Below, piece after piece: positions 1 to 8,854 of a stretch of 64,000 nucleotides of DNA. The notes beneath the pieces were generated by a model. That model had not been told where the DNA came from and did no database searches. It saw only the letters and a program-made list of their open reading frames with translations. Source of the stretch: Flavobacterium flevense (GTDB lineage Bacteria > Bacteroidota > Bacteroidia > Flavobacteriales > Flavobacteriaceae). Each line of letters opens with the position of its first letter. The stretch's first letter is position 1. Both the position numbers and the translations under genes were made by a program. The stretch lies in the NCBI RefSeq assembly GCF_900142775.1, contig NZ_FRCC01000007.1, forward strand, positions 62,001 through 126,000, read 5' to 3'.

Positions 1-263
1 GTTTCGGCTGCAAAAATACAGTTTATTATTTTTTCGCGAATACTTTTTACTTTTTTTAACACAAAAAAATCAGACAAAAACTGACGACAGCTAGTCATAA
101 ACAAAATCGGTTTTTTATGGGTCTCAAAAATAGTTAAAACTAAACTTTAGAGCATTTAGCTTTCAACGTCTAAAAATAATTTTAACCGCAAATTACACCG
201 ATTAGCGCAAATTAATTTGTGTAATTTGTAGTTAATATTTACTTCAAGTCCATAGTGGTTTAT
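1..263. other. Non-coding left edge
   Basis: No open frame with recognisable protein content is seen. Around 181-240 there is an AT-rich stretch containing variants of the phrase for 'nt-TTTGTGTAATTTGT-ag', which resembles the tail of the repeat unit found at 7103-7552. It lies downstream of the acetyltransferase gene that follows and may carry its transcription end, but no clear hairpin-plus-T-run was found. Confidence 0.4.
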
Positions 264-779
264 TTAAGAGTATTGAGGCAATACTTTTTCAAAAGCTTTT
301 CTGGCACTTCCTCTAAAATAGACTTCGCCACACAATTGATAACCTAGTTTTTCAAAAATCTTCAACATGGCAATATTATCAAAATTAGTGTCGGCTTTGA
401 TACTGTAGATTTTATTGCTCAGGGCAAATGCTTCAATGAAATTTAAAATCGTTTTAGACAAACCTTTCCCTAAATGTGCTTCATCAATAGCGACGCGATG
501 AAAAACCACAAAATCTTCATTAGTCAACCATTGCCCAATGATGTTAGCATATTCGGGTTCGTCATTTATCATTACGGCAGTGTAACCAATGATCTCTTCG
601 TTGAGAGTCAACACAAAACCGGCCTCTTTTTCAATGTCTTTTTGAATGACTTCAGGATTAGGATAGCCATCCTGCCATTGATTGCTGCCGTCTTCCTTAC
701 GGCGTTTAATGGCTTTTTGTAAAATAGCCCAAATTTGGGGAATCTCAGTAATAGTGGCTTTTCTAAATTGATAATTCAT
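264..779 (-). CDS. GNAT family N-acetyltransferase
   Basis: A 171-residue protein of the usual length for a single-domain GCN5-related acetyltransferase, which moves an acetyl group from acetyl-CoA to an amine. The acetyl-CoA pyrophosphate-binding motif A is visible at residues 93-110 (FHRVAIDEAHLGKGLSK, with the xxGxG core at 102-105). Motif B is at about 130-147 (DTNFDNIAMLKIFEKLGY), where the N..A....F...GF/Y pattern is typical. No signal peptide or membrane segment is present, so it should be cytoplasmic. It stands alone on the minus strand, with the cassette-like region 780-1053 upstream. The substrate cannot be told from sequence; family membership is secure. Confidence 0.9.
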   Translation of the reverse strand: MNYQFRKATITEIPQIWAILQKAIKRRKEDGSNQWQDGYPNPEVIQKDIEKEAGFVLTLNEEIIGYTAVMINDEPEYANIIGQWLTNEDFVVFHRVAIDEAHLGKGLSKTILNFIEAFALSNKIYSIKADTNFDNIAMLKIFEKLGYQLCGEVYFRGSARKAFEKVLPQYS

Positions 780-861
780 GAATTAGACTTTTAGGAATAT
801 CATTTATTTTAATTATTGTAGTTGTGTGTGAAATCTTTATAGGGATAGATATAGAGCGGTT

Positions 862-1004
862 TCGTTCAACGTTCCCGCACTACAAGTAGTTTGGGACTAA
901 ATTAAGCCCATTCTTCGGATTTGCCAAATGATCCCAAAATGCAAACCAATTTCAAATTAAGCCTAATACCCAAATTGCTTGTAGCGTGTGTTAGCGGTTC
1001 GGGC
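862..1004. repeat. Imperfect palindrome, cassette-like end
   Basis: The stretch at 876-895 (CGCACTACAAGTAGTTTGGG) is near-complementary to 969-986 (CCCAAATTGCTTGTAGCG), so the region can fold into a long hairpin with a loop of about 70 bases. The loop carries a direct repeat of AAATTAAGCC (at about 899 and 953). The right border reads GTTAGCGGTTCGGGC at 990-1004, pointing toward the adjacent defence-like gene. A similar sequence in inverted orientation lies beyond the other end of that gene (4903-4916). The look recalls a recombination site or mobile cassette end, but this is inference; no recombinase gene is nearby. Confidence 0.45.
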
Positions 1005-1053
1005 TTTTTTCACCTTCATATTGCGAACTAAATTTTCAGCCCTTTTTTTTATT

Positions 1054-4000
1054 TTATATAAAATGTTCAGCATCTCTGTTTTTTTCTCTTTCTATATCCT
1101 TGTCAAGATAACCAATATATGAATTAGCCCATTCTCTGACGTTTTCAATTTTATGATTGTTCAATTGTTTAAATAATTCTTTTTTCGATTCGAGAAATGG
1201 TACGACAGAACCAGACCAAGAATAAGTTCCCATATTAGAACTTAAATGGCTGAGAACTTCTTTTATGTTACCATATTCATCTATAAGTCTACGTGCAATT
1301 GGATGCCAATTTGTATAATCAACGTTACCATTGTCAAAAATTGGTGTCAACTCTGCAAGTCTTGATGGGGCAAGTGGTTTGTTTTTCTCACACCATCTGA
1401 AAATAGAATCTATGTCTCCGTCAAATAATACACCAACACTTCTGCCAACTCCTCCAATATGAGAACCAAGAATGTGTTTTAATCCATAAAATTTAATATA
1501 ATCTTCTTCAATTGAAAGTAATGCAGTAGATAAGTCTTCCCATATAGAATTGAAGTGATACTTCATTAAAATTTCATAAATTTTTTGAATATTGTGGTCA
1601 AGGTGATATGAATTTTCCCAAGTAATGGAGTCTATTACCGAATTATTAATAAACTGAGCAAAATCAATTTCTTTTTCATCAGAGATTATAAATGATATAG
1701 CTTCTGTCCATTTATAATCATCTAATTGTCTTTTAAATGTTCTATTAAAACCTAACTTTAAAATACATTTTCTAATGATTGGAATCAGTGAAATCTTTTT
1801 TGATTCTTCACCATAACCAATGTCGTAAAATAAATCAAATACTATAGCATAACCTTCGTCACCGTAAACGTATAATTTTTCACTTAATGTATTTAATTCT
1901 TCTAAACTTAATTGAGATAAAGCTTGACTATAATTAAAAGAATAGAAATTAGTCATATCACAGACTTTATTGTCGATTAGTTGAAATAATAAATTGAAAT
2001 ATTCTTTTCCAGAATTATCTATAGAAAGAAAGTAAAACAATTGACAATTAAATTCACTTGACTGAAATAGTTGAGAATAAAATTCTTTTTTTGTTTCTTC
2101 ATCCGAATTTGAAATAAAACCACCAAGAACTGTAAAGTTTCTTTCTTTCAATGGAATCTGTGAAATTATTTCTAAAGAATAATTTATGAAATCACTAACT
2201 TTATTTTTATCATCTTTTAATAATTCTGATAATCTTTTACCAAAGTGATAGGAAAAAATTTGTTGATTCTTAAAGAACGAAGGAAATGTTTCCTTCCAAG
2301 AAATTTCACTATTAATAAATTCGTCAGCTAATTCACTAATTGCAAGTATTATTTTTTCACTTGAGTAGCTTTCATCATTATCCAAGTGATAAGAATTAGA
2401 CAATGTTAAATATCTTGTGGAAAAGTCAGTTTTTGTAAGTAAGTCAATCAAGTTATTAATTTCTTCAAATTGTTTTTCAGGAATCAATTGTTTTTCATAT
2501 TTCCGAGCATATTTCAATCCTTTCAAACCGCTATCCCAATCATTATTTTTTAAGCTCGCTATTTCTTTCAAAAAAGGAATTATCAATTCTCCCATTCTTG
2601 TATTGAACAATGTCCTAATACTGTTAGAAATAGCTTCACTAGCTAGTTCAGAGTATTCATTTTTAGATTTAATGATTTCAATAAATTTATGAAGAATATT
2701 TTTCCAATATTCTTCAATTTCTTTCCAAGTTGGATTGTTATCATAAAGTCTTTTGCTTCCTTGTTGTTCAGCACCACCCATTCTACTAGAGTGACCAAAA
2801 TTTAAACCTATTTTCATAGCCTTTATTGCAAACTCATAATAGTGTCTTTCTCCTTTGCTTAAAGCCCATTCAATTATTTCCCAACGTTCGCTTAAATTAG
2901 CTTCTGTTCCTGAAAGATGTGTGTTGAATAAATGTAAAAATTGCCCCGTAGCATTATTCGACCAAGTTTCATTTTCTGCAATTGCGAATTGTAAAAGAAT
3001 TTTTGCACTATCTTTAAATGTCCTATTGTCAAAGCATAATTTTTCTAAAGTCCAAATTATGTTTCTTCTTCCTTCTTTTATTTTTAATAATTCCTCTGTA
3101 GTTTTATTAGAAAACTGCCGTTTAAAATTTTGAGCTACTGCAACAGGATTCACTTCTACAAATGAGCGAAAGAGGCGTGAACCCAATTCAGTATTTAAAA
3201 CTTCCGCGTTGTCAAAAGGGCTATCATTTCCTATTATTTTTTCTACAATTTGCACAGCCTTATCATTGTATCCAAGATATTTCATTTGTTCTGCAAACGC
3301 TTTTGATAAATTAGTTTTATCAGGGTCTTGTAAGCCCGCAATTTCTTCTATGACATTAATAAGTCGTTGGGGTGTTAATGGGTCTAACCATTCTTGAGCT
3401 AATGACATAGCTAATGGGAAAGGTCTCATTCCAATAAACCGCCCTCTTTTTTCGAAAATTTCCCTTTTCAAATAATAATTACAAGTTTCATTGAAATCAT
3501 TAATTTTTATGGTGTCATCACCGTTTAGGCTTGTAATATTTTTGCTTTTAGCAATAAATTCTATTTGCGTCGTTAACTCTTCGTAAAAACCAAAATAATT
3601 GAAGATTGAACAAGACTTTAAAATAGTTCTATGTTTTTCGTCTTTTCCTTTTGTTCCTAGAAGTTTATCTAACAATTCTTTGTCATCTAATTTTCCTATG
3701 AATTTCTCTCCATTTTTTACACTTTCTCCAAGTAAAACTGCCATTAATGGGATACCTTGAGAAAACTCCTTTATTTTTTCAACATTCTCCTTACCGACAT
3801 TTTCAAAATCGCTATCTACTAATTGAGTTACAATATCGGATAAATCATTTTTCCCAATAATAATATAGTTTGTTCCTTCTGTATTACTATTTTCTTCAGG
3901 ATTCGAATCTATTGATAGTAGTGACAAGCCATTAAGATTTCTTACTATTAATTTGTGTGTAGAAATATCACAGTTGTCAACGATTAAAATTGCATCTTCT

Positions 4001-4869
4001 TTGTCAACTTTTATTTTGTTAATTAGTTCAGTGAAATTTATTTGGTTTGGATAATCATTGCAATTAACGTATAAGACACGATTAGTAGAAAGTAATGTGT
4101 TATTATCTTTTGGTCTAAATATTTCAAATAATATACGTGTTTTTCCCAAACCTGATAGTCCTAATAATCTAATAGCGGTTGGATTTTGTATAGCAGTTAA
4201 AACGTTTGTTTGAATCTCTTGGATTTTTTGATTTGTAATAAACTTTTCTGATTGCGGGTTATTTATTGATTCGTTCCATTCATTCCAAGCAATAAATGGG
4301 CGAAATCTACTTTTTTGAGTTTCTATTACATTTTGAATAGTTGGTTTCAAAACGTTTATAACATCGGCAACGAATTGCTTCTTGATGTCTACTTTTTGAT
4401 GTCCATTTTTCTTTGAAAAATTGTATTCAGTAGGAAATCTATCGTGTCGGAAATCAAAAGGGATTATTTCAGCGTTGTCTTTTGGTGATCCGTTGTTATT
4501 AGTGTTAATGAAACTGATAATTCTTTGTTTTCCTAATGAATTTAAGGCAACACCATATTCAGTCATAACATTTGGGTTCGGCGTGGGCTTATTTTTTGTT
4601 AGAAAACTAACAATTTTATTTACACGATTAGCCGTTAAATCTGCGATAAAAATATCACAAGAAGGAATTATTTTTTGAATAATTGTATCTGCAATGGCAA
4701 TTTGTCCAGATTGTCCGCGTACTGCGTCTGTAATTTCAAAGTCAATATTTTTGAAATTTGGATTTTGCTTTGTTTTTTTTACAGCGTCTTTAATGCATTC
4801 AGAAATAAAATTCTTGTTGTACTTTGCGTCGGTGCTTAACTGCCAAGAATAAAAAATTTTTATTTTCAT
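1054..4869 (-). CDS. TIR-like domain plus STAND NTPase, candidate defence protein
   Basis: A 1271-residue protein if translation starts at the ATG at 4869. An in-frame ATG at 4935 would add 22 residues, but the conserved KIFYSWQ beta strand begins right after the 4869 start. Residues 1-130 form a TIR-like nucleotide-binding fold: KIFYSWQ at the start, RGQSGQIAIADTI near 51, CDIFIADLT near 71, and NPNVMTEYGVA near 98, whose Glu (about 104) sits where TIR NADases keep their catalytic acid. A P-loop ATPase follows, with Walker A GLSGLGKTR at about 237-245 and Walker B AILIVDNCD at about 293-301. The remaining roughly 900 residues look like a long helical-repeat sensor region with no motif I recognise. 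This effector-NTPase-sensor order is that of STAND/Avs-like anti-phage proteins. The gene stands alone, is AT-rich, and is framed by cassette-like ends. The defence role is inference. Confidence 0.75.
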   Translation of the reverse strand: MKIKIFYSWQLSTDAKYNKNFISECIKDAVKKTKQNPNFKNIDFEITDAVRGQSGQIAIADTIIQKIIPSCDIFIADLTANRVNKIVSFLTKNKPTPNPNVMTEYGVALNSLGKQRIISFINTNNNGSPKDNAEIIPFDFRHDRFPTEYNFSKKNGHQKVDIKKQFVADVINVLKPTIQNVIETQKSRFRPFIAWNEWNESINNPQSEKFITNQKIQEIQTNVLTAIQNPTAIRLLGLSGLGKTRILFEIFRPKDNNTLLSTNRVLYVNCNDYPNQINFTELINKIKVDKEDAILIVDNCDISTHKLIVRNLNGLSLLSIDSNPEENSNTEGTNYIIIGKNDLSDIVTQLVDSDFENVGKENVEKIKEFSQGIPLMAVLLGESVKNGEKFIGKLDDKELLDKLLGTKGKDEKHRTILKSCSIFNYFGFYEELTTQIEFIAKSKNITSLNGDDTIKINDFNETCNYYLKREIFEKRGRFIGMRPFPLAMSLAQEWLDPLTPQRLINVIEEIAGLQDPDKTNLSKAFAEQMKYLGYNDKAVQIVEKIIGNDSPFDNAEVLNTELGSRLFRSFVEVNPVAVAQNFKRQFSNKTTEELLKIKEGRRNIIWTLEKLCFDNRTFKDSAKILLQFAIAENETWSNNATGQFLHLFNTHLSGTEANLSERWEIIEWALSKGERHYYEFAIKAMKIGLNFGHSSRMGGAEQQGSKRLYDNNPTWKEIEEYWKNILHKFIEIIKSKNEYSELASEAISNSIRTLFNTRMGELIIPFLKEIASLKNNDWDSGLKGLKYARKYEKQLIPEKQFEEINNLIDLLTKTDFSTRYLTLSNSYHLDNDESYSSEKIILAISELADEFINSEISWKETFPSFFKNQQIFSYHFGKRLSELLKDDKNKVSDFINYSLEIISQIPLKERNFTVLGGFISNSDEETKKEFYSQLFQSSEFNCQLFYFLSIDNSGKEYFNLLFQLIDNKVCDMTNFYSFNYSQALSQLSLEELNTLSEKLYVYGDEGYAIVFDLFYDIGYGEESKKISLIPIIRKCILKLGFNRTFKRQLDDYKWTEAISFIISDEKEIDFAQFINNSVIDSITWENSYHLDHNIQKIYEILMKYHFNSIWEDLSTALLSIEEDYIKFYGLKHILGSHIGGVGRSVGVLFDGDIDSIFRWCEKNKPLAPSRLAELTPIFDNGNVDYTNWHPIARRLIDEYGNIKEVLSHLSSNMGTYSWSGSVVPFLESKKELFKQLNNHKIENVREWANSYIGYLDKDIEREKNRDAEHFI

Positions 4870-4902
4870 TGTATTTTTTAATGTTTTATGAACGTCTTTA
4901 AA

Positions 4903-4916
4903 GCCTGACCGCCAAC
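4903..4916 (-). repeat. Inverted partner of the 990-1004 border
   Basis: On the minus strand this reads GTTGGCGGTCAGGC, close to GTTAGCGGTTCGGGC at 990-1004 on the plus strand, so the two copies face each other across the TIR-like/STAND gene. Immediately outside lies a short direct repeat, CTCGTATATA followed by ACCC, at about 4916-4930 and 4938-4954. Together they suggest the gene arrived as a unit. No target-site duplication was recognised. Confidence 0.4.
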
Positions 4917-4935
4917 TCGTATATACCCAAAACAA

Positions 4936-5296
4936 ACCTCGTATATAAACCCAAATCAGGTATCTTGGCGAAGCTTTGTTTCGCTTTATAGTTTTCTCAA
5001 ATATATTGATTTTTTCTTACAAAGAATCAAAAGAACTTTTTATTTGTTAACCACTTTTGGAATTAAGCAGCAGTTCTATTGATTGGTAAATATTGAAAAC
5101 CATACGTAGTAAAATAGCCCCGATAGCAGCGACATCTCCCGCCTTTTTTGGCGGGAATATAGCGGATAGCGGGAGGGAAGTGATTATGAAAAGGAGTTGT
5201 TGTGCTTGTAATGAAAAAATATTAAAACGATTCTCGATACATTTTTTGTTTCGTTTCACTACACAAAAAACACTCGAATTGACGTTTAATATTAGA
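4936..5296. other. Gene-free gap with hairpin and dispersed repeat
   Basis: Between the defence-like gene and the carboxylase there is no convincing gene. The gap holds a perfect hairpin at 5137-5156 (TCCCGCC, six T, GGCGGGA), followed by the phrase ATAGCGGATAGCGGGA, and then the dispersed repeat at 5229-5287. A minus-strand open frame of 70 codons across 5047-5259 is interrupted by these palindromes and looks non-coding. Confidence 0.5.
5229..5287 (+). repeat. Dispersed 59-bp repeat, copy 1
   Basis: This segment starts GATTCTCGATACATTTTTT and ends CACTCGAATTGACGTTT. A second copy in the same orientation lies at 9548-9606, with six differences clustered in the middle. Both copies sit just past the 3' end of a minus-strand gene. 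The outer parts (CTCGATAC and ACTCGAATTGACG) also pair with the left arm of the larger inverted repeat at 9444-9629, which marks this as one arm of a mobile or REP-like palindrome family. Confidence 0.65.
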
Positions 5297-6925
5297 TTAC
5301 ACCTGAATCACACCCAGATTAAATTGCTTTTCAATAGGAGCGTGGTTAGCGGCTTCGATACCCATGGAAATCCATTTTCGGGTTTCCAGCGGGTCTATAA
5401 TAGCATCTGTCCACAGGCGGGAAGCGGCATAATACGGCGAAGTTTGCTCATCATAACGCGCCTTGATTTTAGCGAATAGTTCGGCTTCTTTAGCTTCATC
5501 AACGGCTTCACCTTTGGCTTTTAGAGACGAAGCTTCAATTTGTGCCAAAACTTTAGCGGCTTGAGTTCCGCCCATAACGGCAAGTTCCGCACTTGGCCAG
5601 GCTACAATTAATCGGGGATCATAAGCTTTGCCACACATGGCATAGTTTCCGGCACCATAGGAATTCCCTACAATCACAGTGAATTTAGGTACCACCGAAT
5701 TACTTACGGCATTCACCATTTTAGCACCGTCTTTGATGATTCCGCCCTGTTCTGATTTGGAACCCACCATAAATCCGGTAACGTCCTGAAGGAAAACCAA
5801 AGGAATTTTTTTCTGGTTGCAATTGGCTATAAAACGAGTGGCTTTATCAGCACTATCGGAGTAAATAACACCGCCGAACTGCATTTCGCCTTTTTTAGTT
5901 TTGATTACTTTTCGTTGGTTGGCTACAATTCCCACAGCCCAGCCGTCGATACGGGCATAACCGGTAATAATAGTTTGTCCGTAGCCGTCTTTGTACGCTT
6001 CAAACTCCGAATTATCCACCATACGACTGATAATTTCCATCATATCATATTGCTCGGTTCTGGCTTTTGGCAGGATTCCGTAAATCTCTTTTTCGTCTAA
6101 AGCAGGTTTTACAGCTTTGATGCGGTTGAATCCCGCTTTGTTATAATCACCTATTTTGTCAACGATATTTTTAATTTTGTCTAAAGCATCTTTATCATCT
6201 TTAGCTTTATAATCCGTCACGCCTGATATTTCGCAATGTGTAGTAGCTCCGCCCAGTGTTTCGTTATCAATGCTTTCGCCAATAGCGGCTTTCACCAAAT
6301 AACTTCCCGCCAGAAAGATGCTCGCTGTTTTGTCAACAATAATCGCTTCGTCACTCATAATAGGCAAATAAGCACCTCCGGCAACGCAGCTGCCCATGAT
6401 AGCCGAAATTTGGGTAATTCCCATACTGCTCATGATGGCATTGTTTCTAAAAATGCGCCCAAAATGTTCTTTGTCCGGGAAAATTTCGTCTTGCATAGGC
6501 AAATATACTCCGGCACTATCCACTAAATAGATAATTGGGATTTTGTTTTCCATTGCAATTTCCTGTGCACGAAGGTTTTTCTTAGCAGTAATAGGAAACC
6601 AGGCACCTGCTTTTACGGTAGCATCATTAGCAACAACAATGCATTGTTTTCCTTTGATGTAACCTATTTTCACCACCACACCTCCCGAAGGGCAACCACC
6701 GTGTTCTTTGTACATTCCGTCTCCTACAAATGCTCCAATTTCGATACTTTCGGCTTTGGTATCTAACAAATAATCCACACGTTCGCGGGCGGTCATTTTG
6801 CCTTCGGAATGTAATTTTTGAATGCGTTTTTCGCCTCCTCCTAATTTTATTTTGGAGAATCTTTGTCTTAAATCAGAAAGTAAAAGTTTATTGTGGTCTT
6901 CGTTTTTGTTGAAGTTTAAATCCAT
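5297..6925 (-). CDS. Acyl-CoA carboxylase carboxyltransferase (beta) subunit
   Basis: A 542-residue carboxyltransferase subunit that transfers CO2 from carboxybiotin to an acyl-CoA. Two crotonase-like halves are visible. The N half has GGCPSGGVVVKIGYI, VANDATVKAGAW and the glycine-rich oxyanion segment GSCVAGGAYLPIM (about 178-190). The C half has FLQDVTGFMVG, GNSYGAGNYAMCG and VMGGTQAAKVLA. The text and the ending (APIEKQFNLGVIQV) follow methylcrotonyl-CoA carboxylase beta subunits (leucine breakdown) more closely than propionyl-CoA enzymes; I judge this by motif memory only. A biotin-carboxylase alpha subunit is not in the window, so the partner must be encoded elsewhere. The protein is cytoplasmic and full length. 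Confidence 0.92.
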   Translation of the reverse strand: MDLNFNKNEDHNKLLLSDLRQRFSKIKLGGGEKRIQKLHSEGKMTARERVDYLLDTKAESIEIGAFVGDGMYKEHGGCPSGGVVVKIGYIKGKQCIVVANDATVKAGAWFPITAKKNLRAQEIAMENKIPIIYLVDSAGVYLPMQDEIFPDKEHFGRIFRNNAIMSSMGITQISAIMGSCVAGGAYLPIMSDEAIIVDKTASIFLAGSYLVKAAIGESIDNETLGGATTHCEISGVTDYKAKDDKDALDKIKNIVDKIGDYNKAGFNRIKAVKPALDEKEIYGILPKARTEQYDMMEIISRMVDNSEFEAYKDGYGQTIITGYARIDGWAVGIVANQRKVIKTKKGEMQFGGVIYSDSADKATRFIANCNQKKIPLVFLQDVTGFMVGSKSEQGGIIKDGAKMVNAVSNSVVPKFTVIVGNSYGAGNYAMCGKAYDPRLIVAWPSAELAVMGGTQAAKVLAQIEASSLKAKGEAVDEAKEAELFAKIKARYDEQTSPYYAASRLWTDAIIDPLETRKWISMGIEAANHAPIEKQFNLGVIQV

Positions 6926-7000
6926 AGTGTTTGTAGTTGCAAGAAAATTGATGGCTAAAATACAAAACCAATTGAAGTTTTTTAAGCAGATCCGTTTTTT

Positions 7001-7055
7001 TTACCATTAAGCTCTTTTTTTTACCATTAAGCTTTTTCTTTTACCATTAAGTTTT
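7001..7055 (+). repeat. Three 20-bp tandem repeats
   Basis: The phrase TTACCATTAAG followed by a T-rich filler begins at 7001, 7021 and 7041, an exact 20-base period in three copies. It lies upstream of the carboxylase gene start (6925), where it could overlap regulatory DNA, and just ahead of the larger repeats. Confidence 0.75.
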
Positions 7056-7102
7056 TAAGAAAATTAAGAGTATAACTTAATTTGTTAATGATTTTTTTTA
7101 AA

Positions 7103-7552
7103 CATATAAGTCATATAAGTTTTAGATTTTATCTGAAGAAAAAGCTAAGTTCATATAAGGTTTAGTAATCTGTGAAAATCTGTGAAATCTGTGGTAAAAA
7201 CATTTTAATTTTTTACCATATAAGTCATATAAGTTTTTTGATTTTATCTAAAGTGAAAGCTAAGTTCATATAAGGTTTAGTGATCTGTGAAAATCTGTGT
7301 AATCTGTGGTAAAAACATTTTAATTTTTTACCATATAAGTCATATAAGCTTTTTGATTTTATCTAAAGTAAAAAGACAAAGCTCATATAAGTTCTATAAA
7401 TCTGTGAAATCTGTGTAATTTGTGGTTAAAACATTTTAAATTTTTACCATATAAGTCATGTAAGTTTTTGATTTTCTAAAGTAAAAAGCTAAGTTCATAT
7501 AAGTTTTAGTAATCTGTGATAATCTGTGAAATTTGTGGTTAAAAAAACTTTG
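7103..7552 (+). repeat. Four tandem repeats of about 115 bp
   Basis: Units begin with CATATAAGTCATATAAG or a close variant at 7103, 7217, 7332 and 7448 (spacings 114, 115 and 116). Each unit contains a second half with AAGCTAAGTTCATATAAG and a phrase like AATCTGTGAAAATCTGTG, ending in GTGGTAAAAACATTTTAA. Copies have drifted by substitutions and small indels. No start codons or conserved frame run through the units, and spacing is far too long for CRISPR. They fill most of the gap between the carboxylase and lpxD. Confidence 0.85.
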
Positions 7553-7571
7553 CGGAATTAAACAAAAAAGA

Positions 7572-7611
7572 ACCGCAGATTCACAAAGTTTAAATTTCAT
7601 GAATCTGCGGT
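7572..7611 (-). terminator. Terminator of lpxD
   Basis: Perfect 12-bp inverted repeat: ACCGCAGATTCA at 7572-7583 and TGAATCTGCGGT at 7600-7611, loop of 16. On the minus strand the stem is followed by TTCTTTTTTG, a fitting intrinsic terminator just past the end of the lpxD gene. Confidence 0.8.
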
Positions 7612-7636
7612 AAAAATAAAAAAAAATAAAAAAAAA

Positions 7637-8635
7637 TTATTTCTTAGACTCGTTTACAAGTCTTTTTAAAATTGCCCATTGTTTAAGTGCGTCACGAGCT
7701 TCCACAGCCGGATATCCTAACATGGTTTTTCCTGCCGGAATATCACAGGTGACTCCTGAACCTGCACCTACTATGGCACCATCGCCAATAGTGGTGTGAT
7801 CTTTTATGGATGCGCTTCCGCCAATAATGACTCCGTTTCCTAAAGTAACGGAACCTGCAAGTCCGCTGTTTCCCGCCATGATGCAAAATTGTCCTAACTT
7901 GCTGTTGTGTCCAATTTGGACCAAGTTATCAATTTTACAGCCATTTCCTAAAACGGTCGAACTGAATTTTCCTCTGTCAATACAGCTGTTAGCACCTATT
8001 TCGACATTGTTTCCTATAATTACATTTCCAATTTGTGGTATTTTTACTAAGCCTTTTTCCGGACAAGGACGGAATCCAAATCCATCAGCTCCAATGGTAG
8101 CATTAGGATGGATGATACAGTCGTTACCAATGTGGCAGCGCTCTCTAATTACAGTTCCCGACCAGATTACGGTGTTTTTCCCAATTGTACATTCATCAAG
8201 AATAGTAGTATTTGGGTAAATGGTAGTGTTTTCTCCAATTTTAACGTTAGGTCCAATATAACTTCCTGCTCCAATTTTGGCTCCAACACCTATAACCGCT
8301 GTTTTATCGACTGTGGCAGTAGGATGAATATCTACAGCAAAAAGAGGTAGCGGTGGTGCAAAAAGTTCCAGAATCTGGGACATCGCCAAATCGGCATTTT
8401 TTACTTTTATAAAAGCTCTGTTTTCGCCCGGTTCAATTGAAATATCTTCATTTACAACGGCAACACTTGCTTTTGAAGTGGCCCATAATTTTTCGTATTT
8501 TTTATTTCCAATAAAAGAAATATGAGAATCAGATGCGACTTCAAGTTGCTCGGCGGCAGTGATTTTTTGAAGCGTAGTGCCTGATATAACGCCTTTTAAG
8601 ACATCGTTTATTTCTTGTATGGAATAGGATTTCAT
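7637..8635 (-). CDS. lpxD: UDP-3-O-acylglucosamine N-acyltransferase
   Basis: A 332-residue LpxD, which adds the N-linked hydroxyacyl chain to UDP-3-O-acylglucosamine in lipid A synthesis. The N-terminal uridine-binding domain (about 1-100) is followed by a long left-handed beta-helix of hexapeptide repeats (about 101-300). The expected general-base His is His243 in NLVQIGHNSKLG, and the family phrases DGFGFRP (about 184-190) and CIDRGKF (about 218-224) are present. The C-terminal helix (ALKQWAILKRLVNES) matches the trimer-forming end. The protein acts in the cytoplasm at the inner membrane. It is not next to lpxA/lpxC here. Flavobacteria often carry a second LpxD-like protein, so this may be the accessory copy, which I cannot decide from the window. 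Confidence 0.93.
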   Translation of the reverse strand: MKSYSIQEINDVLKGVISGTTLQKITAAEQLEVASDSHISFIGNKKYEKLWATSKASVAVVNEDISIEPGENRAFIKVKNADLAMSQILELFAPPLPLFAVDIHPTATVDKTAVIGVGAKIGAGSYIGPNVKIGENTTIYPNTTILDECTIGKNTVIWSGTVIRERCHIGNDCIIHPNATIGADGFGFRPCPEKGLVKIPQIGNVIIGNNVEIGANSCIDRGKFSSTVLGNGCKIDNLVQIGHNSKLGQFCIMAGNSGLAGSVTLGNGVIIGGSASIKDHTTIGDGAIVGAGSGVTCDIPAGKTMLGYPAVEARDALKQWAILKRLVNESKK

Positions 8636-8793
8636 GGTTTATTTTGAAAATTAGGTTAAATAGAGGGTCAAATAAAGTGAATCTATATAGATAATCCTAA
8701 TTTTTTAAGAATAGCAATAGAAGATTTAACATCAGATTCTTTTTAATCCATATTTATGCTATTTTAGTTTATATAAAATAATAAAAAGCCATT

Positions 8794-8832
8794 AAACAAT
8801 AAAAACTACCGGAGAGGTAGTTTTTATTGTTT
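8794..8832. terminator. Strong bidirectional terminator
   Basis: A perfect 17-bp inverted repeat: 8794-8810 pairs with 8816-8832 around the five-base loop GGAGA. The outer stem is A-rich on the left and T-rich on the right, so it can end transcription in both directions. It serves the end of the YhcH-family gene on the minus strand and shields lpxD. Confidence 0.85.
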
Positions 8833-8854
8833 GTGAAAAAAGTGATAATACTCT

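Noticed and set aside
876..1004. True integron attC site
   Set aside because: The hairpin shape and GTTAG edge are suggestive, but the consensus core (GTTRRRY) does not fit fully and no integrase or second attC is seen; kept only as a cassette-like border.
5047..5259. Small minus-strand protein of 70 residues
   Set aside because: The frame crosses a perfect GC-rich hairpin and part of a dispersed repeat, with no conserved motif or ribosome site; judged non-coding.
7103..7552. Possible CRISPR array
   Set aside because: Units are about 115 bp with variation throughout and no constant 25-40 bp repeat separated by unique spacers, and no cas gene is present.
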